Shown here: one piece after another, positions 1 to 6,978 of the stretch | How positions within the stretch are numbered: the stretch's first letter is position 1 | How the letters are laid out: each line of letters starts with the position of its first letter | Assembly: GCA_002422995.1 (NCBI GenBank) | Contig: DIUK01000115.1 | Coordinates: 3,118-12,562, forward strand | DNA length: 9,445 nucleotides | Source of the DNA: Rhodocyclaceae bacterium UBA6160 | GTDB taxonomy: Bacteria; Pseudomonadota; Gammaproteobacteria; Burkholderiales; Rhodocyclaceae | Direction: 5' to 3' | The notes under the pieces: model-generated | Told to the model about the DNA's origin: nothing | Databases searched by the model: none | The model's input: only the letters and a program-made list of their open reading frames with translations | Made by a program: the position numbers and the translations under genes

Positions 1-654
1 CCCAAGCTCGCCGCGCAGCCGATGCAAGAAGAGACGCTGCTCACCGGCACGCTGGAACCCACCAACGAGCCCTATGCCATCGCCAAAATTGCGGGCATTA
101 AACTCTGCGAAAGCTACAACCGCCAATATGGTTTAAGCCACGGCGTGGATTACCGCAGTGTTATGCCAACCAATCTTTACGGTCCGGGTGACAATTACCA
201 TCCGGACAATGCACATGTCATCCCCGGCTTGATCCGCCGTTTTCACGAGGCCAAGCTCAGCCAGGCGCCCAGCGTGGTGGTCTGGGGGAGCGGCACGCCC
301 AGGCGGGAATTTTTATTTGTGGACGATATGGCCGCCGCGTGTGTGCATGTGATGAACCTTGCCAAGGCGGCACTTGATCTGCATGTGCAACCGATGTGCA
401 GCCATATCAATGTTGGTTTTGGCAGTGATGTCACCATCAGCGAGCTTGCGCATCTGGTTGCCAAGACCACCGGCTACACCGGGCAGATTGCGTTTGACGC
501 CAGCAAACCCGACGGCACACCAAGAAAGCTGATGGATAGCTCGCGGCTCAATGCCTTGGGCTGGCAGGCAAAAACAGCCTTAGAAAAAGGTTTGGCGCTG
601 GCGTATCAAGACTTTGTGCACACCACAACAACCGCGACAACACGCAGCGCATAA
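1..654 (+). CDS. fcl: GDP-L-fucose synthase, 3' part (5' end outside window)
   Basis: This enzyme is the bifunctional NADPH-dependent 3,5-epimerase/4-reductase that turns GDP-4-keto-6-deoxy-D-mannose into GDP-L-fucose in the cytoplasm. The frame is open from base 1, so the ATG at 22 is internal and the gene enters from the left; about 110 N-terminal residues, including the Rossmann glycine motif and the catalytic Cys, are missing. The visible part has the short-chain dehydrogenase YxxxK motif (PYAIAK, Tyr at 73-75, Lys at 85-87), then CESYNRQYG, the family motif PTNLYGPGDN, and AHVIP, whose His (214-216) matches the catalytic His of E. coli WcaG. PRREFLFVDD and a C-terminal LGW...LEKGL segment complete the fold. 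Compared with E. coli from memory, there is a small insertion after QYG (LSHGV). It lies 25 bp upstream of gmd, so the order is fcl-gmd, the reverse of the E. coli colanic acid order. The assignment is secure. Confidence 0.95.
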   Translation, partial: PKLAAQPMQEETLLTGTLEPTNEPYAIAKIAGIKLCESYNRQYGLSHGVDYRSVMPTNLYGPGDNYHPDNAHVIPGLIRRFHEAKLSQAPSVVVWGSGTPRREFLFVDDMAAACVHVMNLAKAALDLHVQPMCSHINVGFGSDVTISELAHLVAKTTGYTGQIAFDASKPDGTPRKLMDSSRLNALGWQAKTALEKGLALAYQDFVHTTTTATTRSA

Positions 655-679
655 AACAATTAACTGAAAGAAAAACGTT

Positions 680-1774
680 ATGTCATCCACACAAAAAGTT
701 GCACTCATCACCGGCGTTACCGGGCAAGACGGCGCGTACCTGGCCGAATTCCTGCTCAACAAAGGCTACATCGTGCATGGCTTGAAGCGGCGCACCTCGC
801 TGTTCAATACCGACCGCATCGACCACCTGTATCAGGATCGCCACGAAAAGGGCGTGCGCTTTTTTTTGCACCATGGCGACATGACGGATAGCTCCAGCTT
901 GATCCGCATCATCCAGCAAACCCAGCCGGATGAAATTTATAACCTCGCTGCGCAATCCCATGTCGCGGTGAGCTTTGAAGAGCCGGAATACACCGCCAAC
1001 TCCGACGCCCTGGGCGTGCTGCGTGTTCTGGAAGCCATCCGCATTTTGGGGCTGGAGAAAAAGACCCGGTTTTACCAGGCATCAACGAGTGAACTATATG
1101 GCTTGGTGCAGGAAATTCCGCAAACCGAAACCACGCCGTTTTACCCGCGCAGCCCGTATGCCGTGGCCAAAATGTATGGCTACTGGATCACCGTGAATTA
1201 CCGCGAAGCGTATGGTCTTTATGCCTGTAATGGCATCCTGTTTAACCACGAATCTCCCATTCGCGGCGAAACGTTTGTCACACGCAAGATCACGCGCGCC
1301 TTGGCGCGCATCAAGCTTGGCCTGCAGGATTGCCTTTTTCTCGGCAATATGGAAGCCAAACGCGACTGGGGCCACGCCAGGGATTACGTGGAAATGCAGT
1401 GGTTGATGTTGCAGCAAGAAAAGCCTGAAGATTTTGTCATCGCCACCGGCGTGCAATACAGCGTGCGCGACTTTGTCAATGCCGCCGCCAAAGAGCTCGG
1501 CCTGGCGCTGCACTGGCAAGGCCAGGGCGTGGAAGAAAAAGCCTATGACGCAACGGGCAAATGCCTGGTGGCTGTAGACCCAAAATACTTCCGCCCGACA
1601 GAAGTGGAAACCCTGCTAGGCGACCCAACCAAAGCCCGCGAAAAATTGGGCTGGACACCGAAAACCACTTTTGAAGAACTGGTCGCGGAAATGGTAAGGG
1701 AAGACCTGAAAGCGGCAGAGCGCGATGAGCTGATCAAGCATCATGGCTACAAGGCGATGGATTATCACGAGTAA
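680..1774 (+). CDS. gmd: GDP-mannose 4,6-dehydratase
   Basis: This enzyme dehydrates GDP-D-mannose to GDP-4-keto-6-deoxy-D-mannose, the first step to GDP-L-fucose (also to GDP-rhamnose and GDP-perosamine). The 364-residue length is normal for the family. An N-terminal Rossmann motif GVTGQDG sits at residues 12-18, followed by HGDMTD, NLAAQSHV, and the active site: Thr136 and Glu138 in STSELYG, and Tyr160/Lys164 in PYAVAK. The segments NGILFNHESP and RDWGHARDYVEMQW are classic Gmd signatures, as is FRPTEVETLLGDPTKA near the C-terminus. The ATG at 680 is preceded only by a weak purine stretch (GAAAG). With Fcl upstream, the pathway product is most likely GDP-L-fucose. The sequence shows no damage. 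Confidence 0.97.
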   Translation: MSSTQKVALITGVTGQDGAYLAEFLLNKGYIVHGLKRRTSLFNTDRIDHLYQDRHEKGVRFFLHHGDMTDSSSLIRIIQQTQPDEIYNLAAQSHVAVSFEEPEYTANSDALGVLRVLEAIRILGLEKKTRFYQASTSELYGLVQEIPQTETTPFYPRSPYAVAKMYGYWITVNYREAYGLYACNGILFNHESPIRGETFVTRKITRALARIKLGLQDCLFLGNMEAKRDWGHARDYVEMQWLMLQQEKPEDFVIATGVQYSVRDFVNAAAKELGLALHWQGQGVEEKAYDATGKCLVAVDPKYFRPTEVETLLGDPTKAREKLGWTPKTTFEELVAEMVREDLKAAERDELIKHHGYKAMDYHE

Positions 1775-1779
1775 GGAAC

Positions 1780-2166
1780 GTGCCGGAATGGGCTAATCAC
1801 AGCGTGTCAGTATGCCCCGAAAATTTTAGCCGCCGTGCGCGGGATTATCCTCAAGCATGCCCAACCCACGCGCATCTAACTGTTTGGCTGCCACGGCATC
1901 GGCCTGGTTTCTGGTTATTTACGGCGCCAACGAAAGAGCCCCGCGCCCTGGACGGTTGGATGCACCTCGCGCGGGCCCTTGAACGTTTTCGGAACGTGGT
2001 GTTGGAACGCGATTGCTGGAGAGCGAAAGGCGATGTCTTGACAAGCTGTTGGCGCGCTTGCCAAAACCGCTACCTGTTTCTGAAAAGGAGATTGAGCCGC
2101 CATAATCGCCGTATCGCCAGGGCCGACTTTTTATCTGTTGCCGGTAGATCATATGTGCACAAATAA
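1780..2166 (+). CDS. Doubtful ORF between gmd and the flippase gene
   Basis: A 128-codon reading frame fills the gap between gmd and the flippase gene. It would start with GTG five bases after the gmd stop, just behind AAGGAA, and its TAA overlaps the flippase ATG as TAATG, an arrangement typical of coupled genes in an operon. Against this, the translation is rich in Arg, Cys, Trp and His, has no hydrophobic core pattern and no family motif that I recognise, and reads like translated non-coding DNA. Other frames on both strands also carry long open stretches (for example minus 1915-2103). It may be a decayed gene remnant or an untranslated spacer. No function can be proposed. Confidence 0.25.
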   Translation: MPEWANHSVSVCPENFSRRARDYPQACPTHAHLTVWLPRHRPGFWLFTAPTKEPRALDGWMHLARALERFRNVVLERDCWRAKGDVLTSCWRACQNRYLFLKRRLSRHNRRIARADFLSVAGRSYVHK

Positions 2167-3449
2167 TGTTGCTTAGAAAAAACATTTTTTTCAACTACCT
2201 TGGCACCGGTATCCTGGTTTTGGCGCCGGTTGTGGCACTGCCTTGGTATTTGTCTGCACTTGGCCCAAAGCTTTATGGCCTGGTGAGTTTTGCAGTGATG
2301 TTGCAAGCATTGATGGGCTTGCTGGACACGGGCATGAGCCAGGCGTTGGTGCGTGAGATAGCCGTGCGGTTTGATAAAACAACGGCAGGGCGTGATAGCG
2401 CAGCTTCGTTGCTGTTGGGTTGTGAGCGGGCCTACTGGTTGTTTGCTCTATGTGTGGGGTGTGTGACGGCTTTACTCGCCCATACGATTGTTGTGCATTG
2501 GCTAAAGCTGGATGGGTTGCCAGTTGCCATAGGCCAAGAGGCTGTTTATGGTGCAGCGGCCATTTTTGCAGCCCAATTTCCAGGATCGATATACCGTAGC
2601 TTGCTGGTCGGTGTTCAAGCACAAATTGTTCTTAATGGCATTATGTCGCTGGCGGTTTTGTTTCGTCACGCTGGCGGTGTGGTGGTGGTCATGATTTGGC
2701 CAACATTGACGGTTTATCTGGTCTGGCACGCATCAGTTACGTTGATCGAAACCTTGATACGCCGCCAATTTGCCTGGCGAGTTCTGCAAGTCAAGCGGAG
2801 CCAAATCAAGGGTGCGATGGCAGAATTGCGCTCTGTTGGCATCTACGCTTTCAGCATGGCAGGCGCGGCTTTATTAGGTGCATTAACAGTGCAAATGGAT
2901 CGCATTGTGTTGAGCAAAATGGCCAGTATTGCGCAGTTCGGTTATTACTCTATCGCGGCGTCAGTAGCTCTGGGGGCACTGCAAATTATTTATCCATTAA
3001 CCCAGGCGATCATGCCCCGAGCAATACAGTTGCGAACTGACCCTGTGGCGTTACGTCGGCTAAATGTCAAGTTGATGGGATTGATTGGATTGATTGTTAC
3101 CCTGGGCGCCATCATCTTCATCACAAGCGGAAAATTGATTCTGCAACTCTGGTTAAGAAATGCCAGCATTGTGGGAGAGGTCTACCCGATATTGTCAATA
3201 TTGCTGCTCGGGACGGTATTGAATGCGTTTTACAATGTCGGTTACATGTACTGGTTGGTCTATCAAAAGTCACACCGGATTTTGCAAGTCAATGCCCTGG
3301 CTTTAGTGATTTCGATTGTTTTAATGCCACTCCTGGTTTCCCGGTTTGGGTCGATAGGCGCCGCCACTGGTTGGTTGGCAATCAATTTAATTGGATTCTT
3401 GTTTAGCCTGGAATGGATAAAGCGTGTGTCAAATGGCAGAGCTGATTAA
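2166..3449 (+). CDS. wzx: O-antigen/polysaccharide flippase (Wzx-type, MOP superfamily)
   Basis: This is a 427-residue, almost wholly hydrophobic protein with roughly 12 predicted membrane spans, the usual size for a Wzx flippase, which moves undecaprenyl-pyrophosphate-linked repeat units across the inner membrane. The start (RKNIFFNYLG, then a span ending in ALPWYLSALGPKLYGLVSF) and the following LLDTGMSQALVREIA match the N-terminal pattern of polysaccharide biosynthesis proteins. A second half-repeat begins near residue 220 (GIYAFSMAGAALLGALTVQMDRIVLSK), again typical of this two-bundle fold. The ATG lacks a clear Shine-Dalgarno sequence but overlaps the TAA of the preceding ORF (TAATG). 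The substrate cannot be read from the sequence; its place next to gmd/fcl suggests a fucose-containing unit. The reading frame appears intact. Confidence 0.88.
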   Translation: MLLRKNIFFNYLGTGILVLAPVVALPWYLSALGPKLYGLVSFAVMLQALMGLLDTGMSQALVREIAVRFDKTTAGRDSAASLLLGCERAYWLFALCVGCVTALLAHTIVVHWLKLDGLPVAIGQEAVYGAAAIFAAQFPGSIYRSLLVGVQAQIVLNGIMSLAVLFRHAGGVVVVMIWPTLTVYLVWHASVTLIETLIRRQFAWRVLQVKRSQIKGAMAELRSVGIYAFSMAGAALLGALTVQMDRIVLSKMASIAQFGYYSIAASVALGALQIIYPLTQAIMPRAIQLRTDPVALRRLNVKLMGLIGLIVTLGAIIFITSGKLILQLWLRNASIVGEVYPILSILLLGTVLNAFYNVGYMYWLVYQKSHRILQVNALALVISIVLMPLLVSRFGSIGAATGWLAINLIGFLFSLEWIKRVSNGRAD

Positions 3450-3499
3450 AAAAATTTACTGGTTATTCAGTGCCCAGTTTGGCCTTAGCAATAGGTAGC
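3433..3499 (+). pseudogene. N-terminal stub of a polysaccharide-locus gene (21 codons)
   Basis: An ATG at 3433, 17 bp inside the flippase 3' end, opens a frame that reads MAELIKKIYWLFSAQFGL and then stops at a TAG (3497-3499). Overlapping starts of this kind are usual in polysaccharide operons. The KKIY..FSAQFG pattern resembles the N-terminus of proteins often found in O-antigen loci (DUF268-like or methyltransferase-like proteins that continue after QFGxD). This resemblance is from memory and is weak. After Leu18 the expected sequence does not continue in any frame I read, so the gene was probably truncated at about 3487. Confidence 0.35.
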
Positions 3500-3501
3500 T
3501 C

Positions 3502-3762
3502 ATGGCTTATGATTTTTTTCAGTCACGACATGACATCCGTTGGCGCGATTTAATACTAGTCGAGCATATTCCGCTTATCGGGGCGAGTCTTTTTGTTGCT
3601 TTACTAGGAATAGCTAGTTCTGATTTTCCCCCTAGATGCAACAGCAATTATGCGTGCAGCATTGCGTTTATATTTTTACCGATGTTGCTGCTATCCATTA
3701 CGCTATGGTTGCATCCGTTAAGGCTAGTCTTGTGGAGACGATTTTTCGCAAATCTCGAATGA
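3502..3762 (+). CDS. Hypothetical small ORF with two hydrophobic segments
   Basis: This is an 86-codon AT-rich ORF immediately after the truncated stub. Its translation contains two hydrophobic stretches (about residues 27-39 and 53-67), followed by a basic tail (HPLRLVLWRRFFANLE). I recognise no family. No Shine-Dalgarno sequence precedes the ATG. Short coding-like stretches also occur in the other two forward frames of 3600-3785, so this may be the eroded inside of an older gene, for example a membrane protein, rather than a gene of its own. From 3763 to 3814 nothing further is visible. Confidence 0.25.
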   Translation: MAYDFFQSRHDIRWRDLILVEHIPLIGASLFVALLGIASSDFPPRCNSNYACSIAFIFLPMLLLSITLWLHPLRLVLWRRFFANLE

Positions 3763-3814
3763 GTATTCGAGATTATGATGCAAGCAAATAACTTATACCT
3801 TTCAGTAAATACAT

Positions 3815-4562
3815 ATGCCCGATCAGCAACCAAAGAAGAGCGAAAAGCCTTCGATTAGTATCATTACCGCGACATATAACGCGGAAAAACTGCTACCCAA
3901 TTTAGTTTCTAGCTTGAGAGCGCAAACAGATAAGCGGTTCGAGTGGATTGTGGTAGACGGAGCATCTAAAAGATGGCACTGTCGAGATACTTAAATCTAT
4001 TGAAGATTTGCCCATAAGCTGGATTTCCGAATCGGATTTTGGAATTTATGATGCTTTGAATAAAGGCATCAAACTCGCGCAAGGAGAATACTATTTGGTT
4101 CTTGGGGCGGATGATTGGCTTTATCCCGATGCAATTGGAAATTATATTGAATCGATAATTAGAACAAGCCCAGATATATTAACTGCAGGTGTGAAGCGTG
4201 AAAATGGAAAAGTTTCATCTAGACCGAAAGAGAGGTCTTGGTTTAATGGTCAAATGGCTTTTGTCACTGAACACGCGGTAGGCTCGGTATACAAAAAATT
4301 CCTTCACGATAAAGTTGGGTTTTTTTCAAAAAAATATCCAATTGCAGCGGATCAGTTATTTATAAAAAAGGCTGTACAGAGTGGTGCAAATGTCGTTTGC
4401 TGTGACTTTGTGGCTGGTTGCTTTGGTAGCGCTGGCGTCAGTTCAGTTGATATAGCAGGTGTCCTGATGGAATTTTTTAGAGTTCAGCTAGAGACTGAAC
4501 GTAAGTTTCCTCAAGTCGTCTTGCACATTTTGAGGCTATTAAAGCACTATCGTAAATTGTGA
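3815..4562 (+). pseudogene. Family 2 glycosyltransferase, frameshifted by one extra A
   Basis: The gene encodes a GT-A fold glycosyltransferase of the type that adds a sugar to a lipid-linked repeat unit at the cytoplasmic membrane face. The ATG at 3815 starts MPDQQPKKSEKPSISIITAT, the usual nucleotide-binding first strand, and runs to WIVVDGASK. There the frame leaves the gene and ends at a TAA soon after. Removing one A from the run AAAA at 3968-3971 restores GASKDGTVEIL and joins an open frame to 4562. The restored protein has 248 residues, normal for this family. It contains ISESDFGIYDALNKGI and the metal-binding acidic motif GADDW, features shared with WcaE-like transferases of the colanic acid type. 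The second part alone is open from about 3972. Either a real pseudogene or a sequencing error in the A run would explain it. It ends 16 bp before the next glycosyltransferase. Confidence 0.82.
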
Positions 4563-4565
4563 CCT

Positions 4566-4570
4566 GGAAG
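4566..4570 (+). promoter_or_regulatory. Ribosome binding site deciding a GTG start
   Basis: GGAAG lies eight bases before the GTG at 4579. The nearby ATG at 4589 is in another frame, so this site supports the GTG as the start of the following glycosyltransferase. Confidence 0.5.
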
Positions 4571-4578
4571 CTAACTTA

Positions 4579-5336
4579 GTGAGTTCAAATGATCTTGTTG
4601 CTGTGAGCGTTGTTGTTCCTTGCTACAGATGCAAAGAGACAATCGAGAGGGCTGTGGCCTCCGTCATGGGACAAACACAAGTTCCTGCCGAATTGATCTT
4701 GGTCGATGATCAAAGTGGTGATGGGTCACTTGATTTACTGAAGCTTATTCAATCCAAGTATGGCTGTAATCAGATTAAAGTCGTTTCTCTAACAGTAAAT
4801 CAAGGTGCGGCTTCCGCTCGTAATGCTGGATGGGATGTTGCCACCCAACCCTATGTTGCTTTTCTTGATGCGGACGACGCTTGGCATCCGTTGAAAATAG
4901 AAATTCAGTTGGAATGGATGCTCAAGCATCCTGGGGCTGCGCTCACTGGACACGCATGCCAGATAGTAATGATGTCTGAAAAAATGATTCTGAAGATAAC
5001 TCGGTAGATGTAACGGCGTTTCTGGGTGTTGACTTTAAAAAAGTAGAAAGCCGTGCGTTGTTAACATCAAACCCGTTTCCAACGCGTTCTGTGATGCTTC
5101 GTCGCGATTTGCCTCATCGTTTTTTTGCAGGCAAAAGATATAGCGAAGATTACCTATTGTGGTGCGAGATCCTTCTTGATGGCTATGCTTGTTATCTGAG
5201 TCCATTACCGTTGGCATTTATGTTTAAAGCGGATTACGGAGAAGCTGGTTTGAGTGGTAATTTATGGGCCATGGAAAATGTCACCTTTCCTTTCACATCA
5301 GCGTTCTTCGACGCATCCTCCCACACTTGGCGATAG
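4579..5336 (+). pseudogene. Family 2 glycosyltransferase, frameshifted by one missing A and cut at the 3' end
   Basis: The GTG start gives a GT-A domain: VSVVVPCYRC, then LILVDDQSGDGS, NQGAASARNAGW and the metal-binding FLDADDAWHP near residues 90-105. The frame is lost after HACQIVMMSEK and stops at a TAG at 5005-5007. One extra A in the run AAAAAA at 4979-4984 would restore SEKNDSEDNS... and lead into the open frame with PTRSVMLRRDLPHRFFAG and YSEDYLLWCEI. Both halves align along their length with the intact - strand GT2 at 7324-8142, about half of the residues being identical by eye. The alignment ends at LWAMEN (about 5282); after that the ORF runs a short way into unrelated DNA and stops at 5336, so the C-terminal part, including the membrane helix of the paralogue, is lost. 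The acceptor and donor sugar are unknown. Confidence 0.85.
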
Positions 5337-5473
5337 CGCTGCACCATCGCCTCCATGGGCTGCTGTAGCACGTCGGCATCGAGCGGTGGCACCACCAAGT
5401 CGGCGTTCTGGCCGCACAGCGAACTGAAACACCGACCACGCGCAACTGCGCGTAAACTGCCAAACTGACGAAT
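5295..5473 (-). other. Orphan GC-rich reading frame at the convergence point
   Basis: This DNA is more GC-rich than the glycosyltransferase to its left. On the - strand it carries an open frame of about 60 codons, bounded upstream by two stops (5474-5479), with no start before a Met deep inside. The segment LCGQNADLVVPPLDADVLQQ, followed by PMEAMVQRYRQVWEDASKNA, looks like genuine protein (amphipathic, well-balanced residues), unlike the other frames here. It is probably the middle or tail of a gene whose ends were lost. I do not recognise the family. To its right, 5474-5592 holds no convincing gene: the only ORF is a 37-codon + strand frame from an ATG at 5486 that ends inside the 3' end of the GT4 gene. 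Confidence 0.35.
5438..5453. repeat. Short perfect palindrome
   Basis: ACGCGCAACTGCGCGT has seven-base arms that are exact reverse complements around a two-base centre. It lies between the two converging gene arms. There is no T run on either side and the loop is too short for a usual intrinsic terminator. A protein-binding site or chance are both possible. Confidence 0.4.
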
Positions 5474-5592
5474 CTATTAGCACCTATGACCAACATTGTC
5501 ATGGATTCATTGGACGTTGATCTACACCATGTCATTCAAGCAACCGAAATCATAATCTGCGGTAAGAAACGCGCTTTGGTTCAATTTGACAT

Positions 5593-6753
5593 TCAATGAA
5601 CTTCGCCACTGAACAGATCACGGAAAAATTCAACATACTCACGCACGACTCTATCCTGCTCAAACAAGGATTTCACACGATCGTGAGCTCTCGCCGCATA
5701 AGAACTTCGTTCCTGCGGATACTCACACCACCGCGTTATTGCCCCTGCCAGAGCATTGACATCCCCAACAGCAACCAGCCGCCCCGTGCATCCGTCCTCA
5801 ATCGCATCCGTAATTCCATGAATACGGGTTCCGATTGCGGGGATCCCAACGGCCGCCGCCTCGATGACTACCATACCAAAACCCTCCCGATGACTTGGCA
5901 GACACAAAAAATCTGCTGCAGCAAGAAACTGTTCAGGATGTTCTGTAAAACCGAGCGTGAGCATCCGTGAATTAAGCTCTTCTGGAACCAACTCACGCAA
6001 CCGCTGTTCTATCTGATCTTCATCAGGGCCCACTAACAGCAACCATAGATCAGTTTTATGCTCTGCGCTCTGGGCAAAGGCCTTAGCAAGCTCCAATACG
6101 CCCTTATCGATAGTCAAGCGCCCTAAAAAAATGCAAACTACAGCCTGCTCTGGTATTCCAAACCGCGCTCGCACGAGATCTCTCACGCAAGGGGCAGGGC
6201 GAAACCTTGCTGTATCAACACCACAAATAGATCCCGCTCCCAGAATCTTTCCCTTATTTGGAGGAATAACACCTTCGCGCTCCATAAAGCTACGCTCACT
6301 AGCACTGACGACTAGAACATCAGTAGCCAACCGCGCGGTCAAGCTGTCAAGCGATTTCAGTAGCCAACGCATTGGACCGCGTCGCGCTGCCCACACCTCA
6401 CCCTGGAAAATATGCACCCGATGCGGCACGCGAAAAACCCACGCTGCAAGCATGCCCAGCAGCCCCGCCTTTGGTACAAGCGAAACCACGATATCAAAGT
6501 GTTTGCGTCTAAACAGACTTAAAATTCTTAAAAAAGACAACAAATCGCGTAATGGAGTAATTTTTCGCTCTAAACCCACATCGACCTCAGATGCCGGCAG
6601 ATTGAGCGGTTGCAAGTATTGGTCGCTTTGTTGGTTATACGCCAAGGTCAAATCGAAGTACTGGGACAGTTCACGCAAGTGCGGCCTGAAAAAAAAATGG
6701 ATGGCCATTGGTGTAGTCACAATTACACACATGCGGGGCAAGTTGCGCTTCAT
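5593..6753 (-). CDS. Family 4 glycosyltransferase
   Basis: This is a 386-residue GT-B fold retaining glycosyltransferase, full length for the family, expected to act at the cytoplasmic membrane face on a lipid-linked oligosaccharide. The N-terminal acceptor domain begins MKRNLPRMCVIVTTPMAI and includes IVVSLVPKAGLLGMLAA and HIFQGEVWA. The C-terminal nucleotide-sugar domain has FLGRLTIDKG at residues 209-218, LLLVGPD, and the EX7E signature as Glu290-GFGMVVI-Glu298, then GIPAIGT. The overall pattern is close to PglA/WbpT-like enzymes that transfer N-acetylated hexosamines, but the donor sugar is not certain. The ATG at 6753 is used because the domain begins a few residues after it; the alternative Met at residue 8 is also possible. 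The Shine-Dalgarno signal is weak. The gene is undamaged. It follows the broken polymerase gene on the same strand, with a gap of 93 bp that holds nothing visible. Confidence 0.92.
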   Translation of the reverse strand: MKRNLPRMCVIVTTPMAIHFFFRPHLRELSQYFDLTLAYNQQSDQYLQPLNLPASEVDVGLERKITPLRDLLSFLRILSLFRRKHFDIVVSLVPKAGLLGMLAAWVFRVPHRVHIFQGEVWAARRGPMRWLLKSLDSLTARLATDVLVVSASERSFMEREGVIPPNKGKILGAGSICGVDTARFRPAPCVRDLVRARFGIPEQAVVCIFLGRLTIDKGVLELAKAFAQSAEHKTDLWLLLVGPDEDQIEQRLRELVPEELNSRMLTLGFTEHPEQFLAAADFLCLPSHREGFGMVVIEAAAVGIPAIGTRIHGITDAIEDGCTGRLVAVGDVNALAGAITRWCEYPQERSSYAARAHDRVKSLFEQDRVVREYVEFFRDLFSGEVH

Positions 6754-6846
6754 GATGTTTTTCGCACAGCACGAGTTGAGTCCGCCTTACGATTAATCGT
6801 GCGGGGCACGACAAATAGGCGCGTATTCAAAAGCACATCTCTCACC

Positions 6847-6978
6847 TCAAAATATCCACTCGTAAGGCACCCACGGTGTTGCACCTTGACCGGCAGAAAG
6901 CAAAAATCCGCGCAGGGAGGATGCCAGGCCGAGTGCACCAGCGAACAAGAAGGCCAATTTAGTTTTCCAATTCAACGC
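6847..6978 (-). pseudogene. C-terminal remnant of a polymerase or glycosyltransferase, out of frame
   Basis: Directly behind the truncated EpsG-like ORF, in a different frame, an open stretch reads LNWKTKLAFLFAGALG, then LRGFLLSAGQGATPW, ending VPYEWIF before a TGA at 6847-6849. It has no start and looks like the tail of a real protein. A pattern of a hydrophobic helix followed by LRGFL is common at the ends of GT2 glycosyltransferases, but a polymerase tail is also possible. The join to the upstream ORF lies near the purine-rich stretch at about 6978-6990 (on the - strand GGAAGGAGGGG). Confidence 0.45.

Noticed and set aside
2038..2066. Perfect TTGACA (2038-2043) as a -35 box before the flippase gene
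   Set aside because: At 16-18 bases downstream there is only CCAAAA-like sequence, not a -10 box, so a promoter cannot be supported.
5438..5453. Palindrome as a bidirectional terminator between the converging arms
   Set aside because: There is no T run on either strand and the two-base loop is unsuitable for an intrinsic terminator.
5293..5535. 80-codon - strand ORF rich in Arg, Cys and Trp
   Set aside because: Its residue make-up is non-coding in style; the neighbouring frame on the same strand (5295-5473) is the protein-like one.
5596..5970. Long + strand ORF opposite the GT4 gene, and a similar one at 6131-6796
   Set aside because: They are antisense shadows of a clear GT4 with full motifs; their translations show no family pattern.
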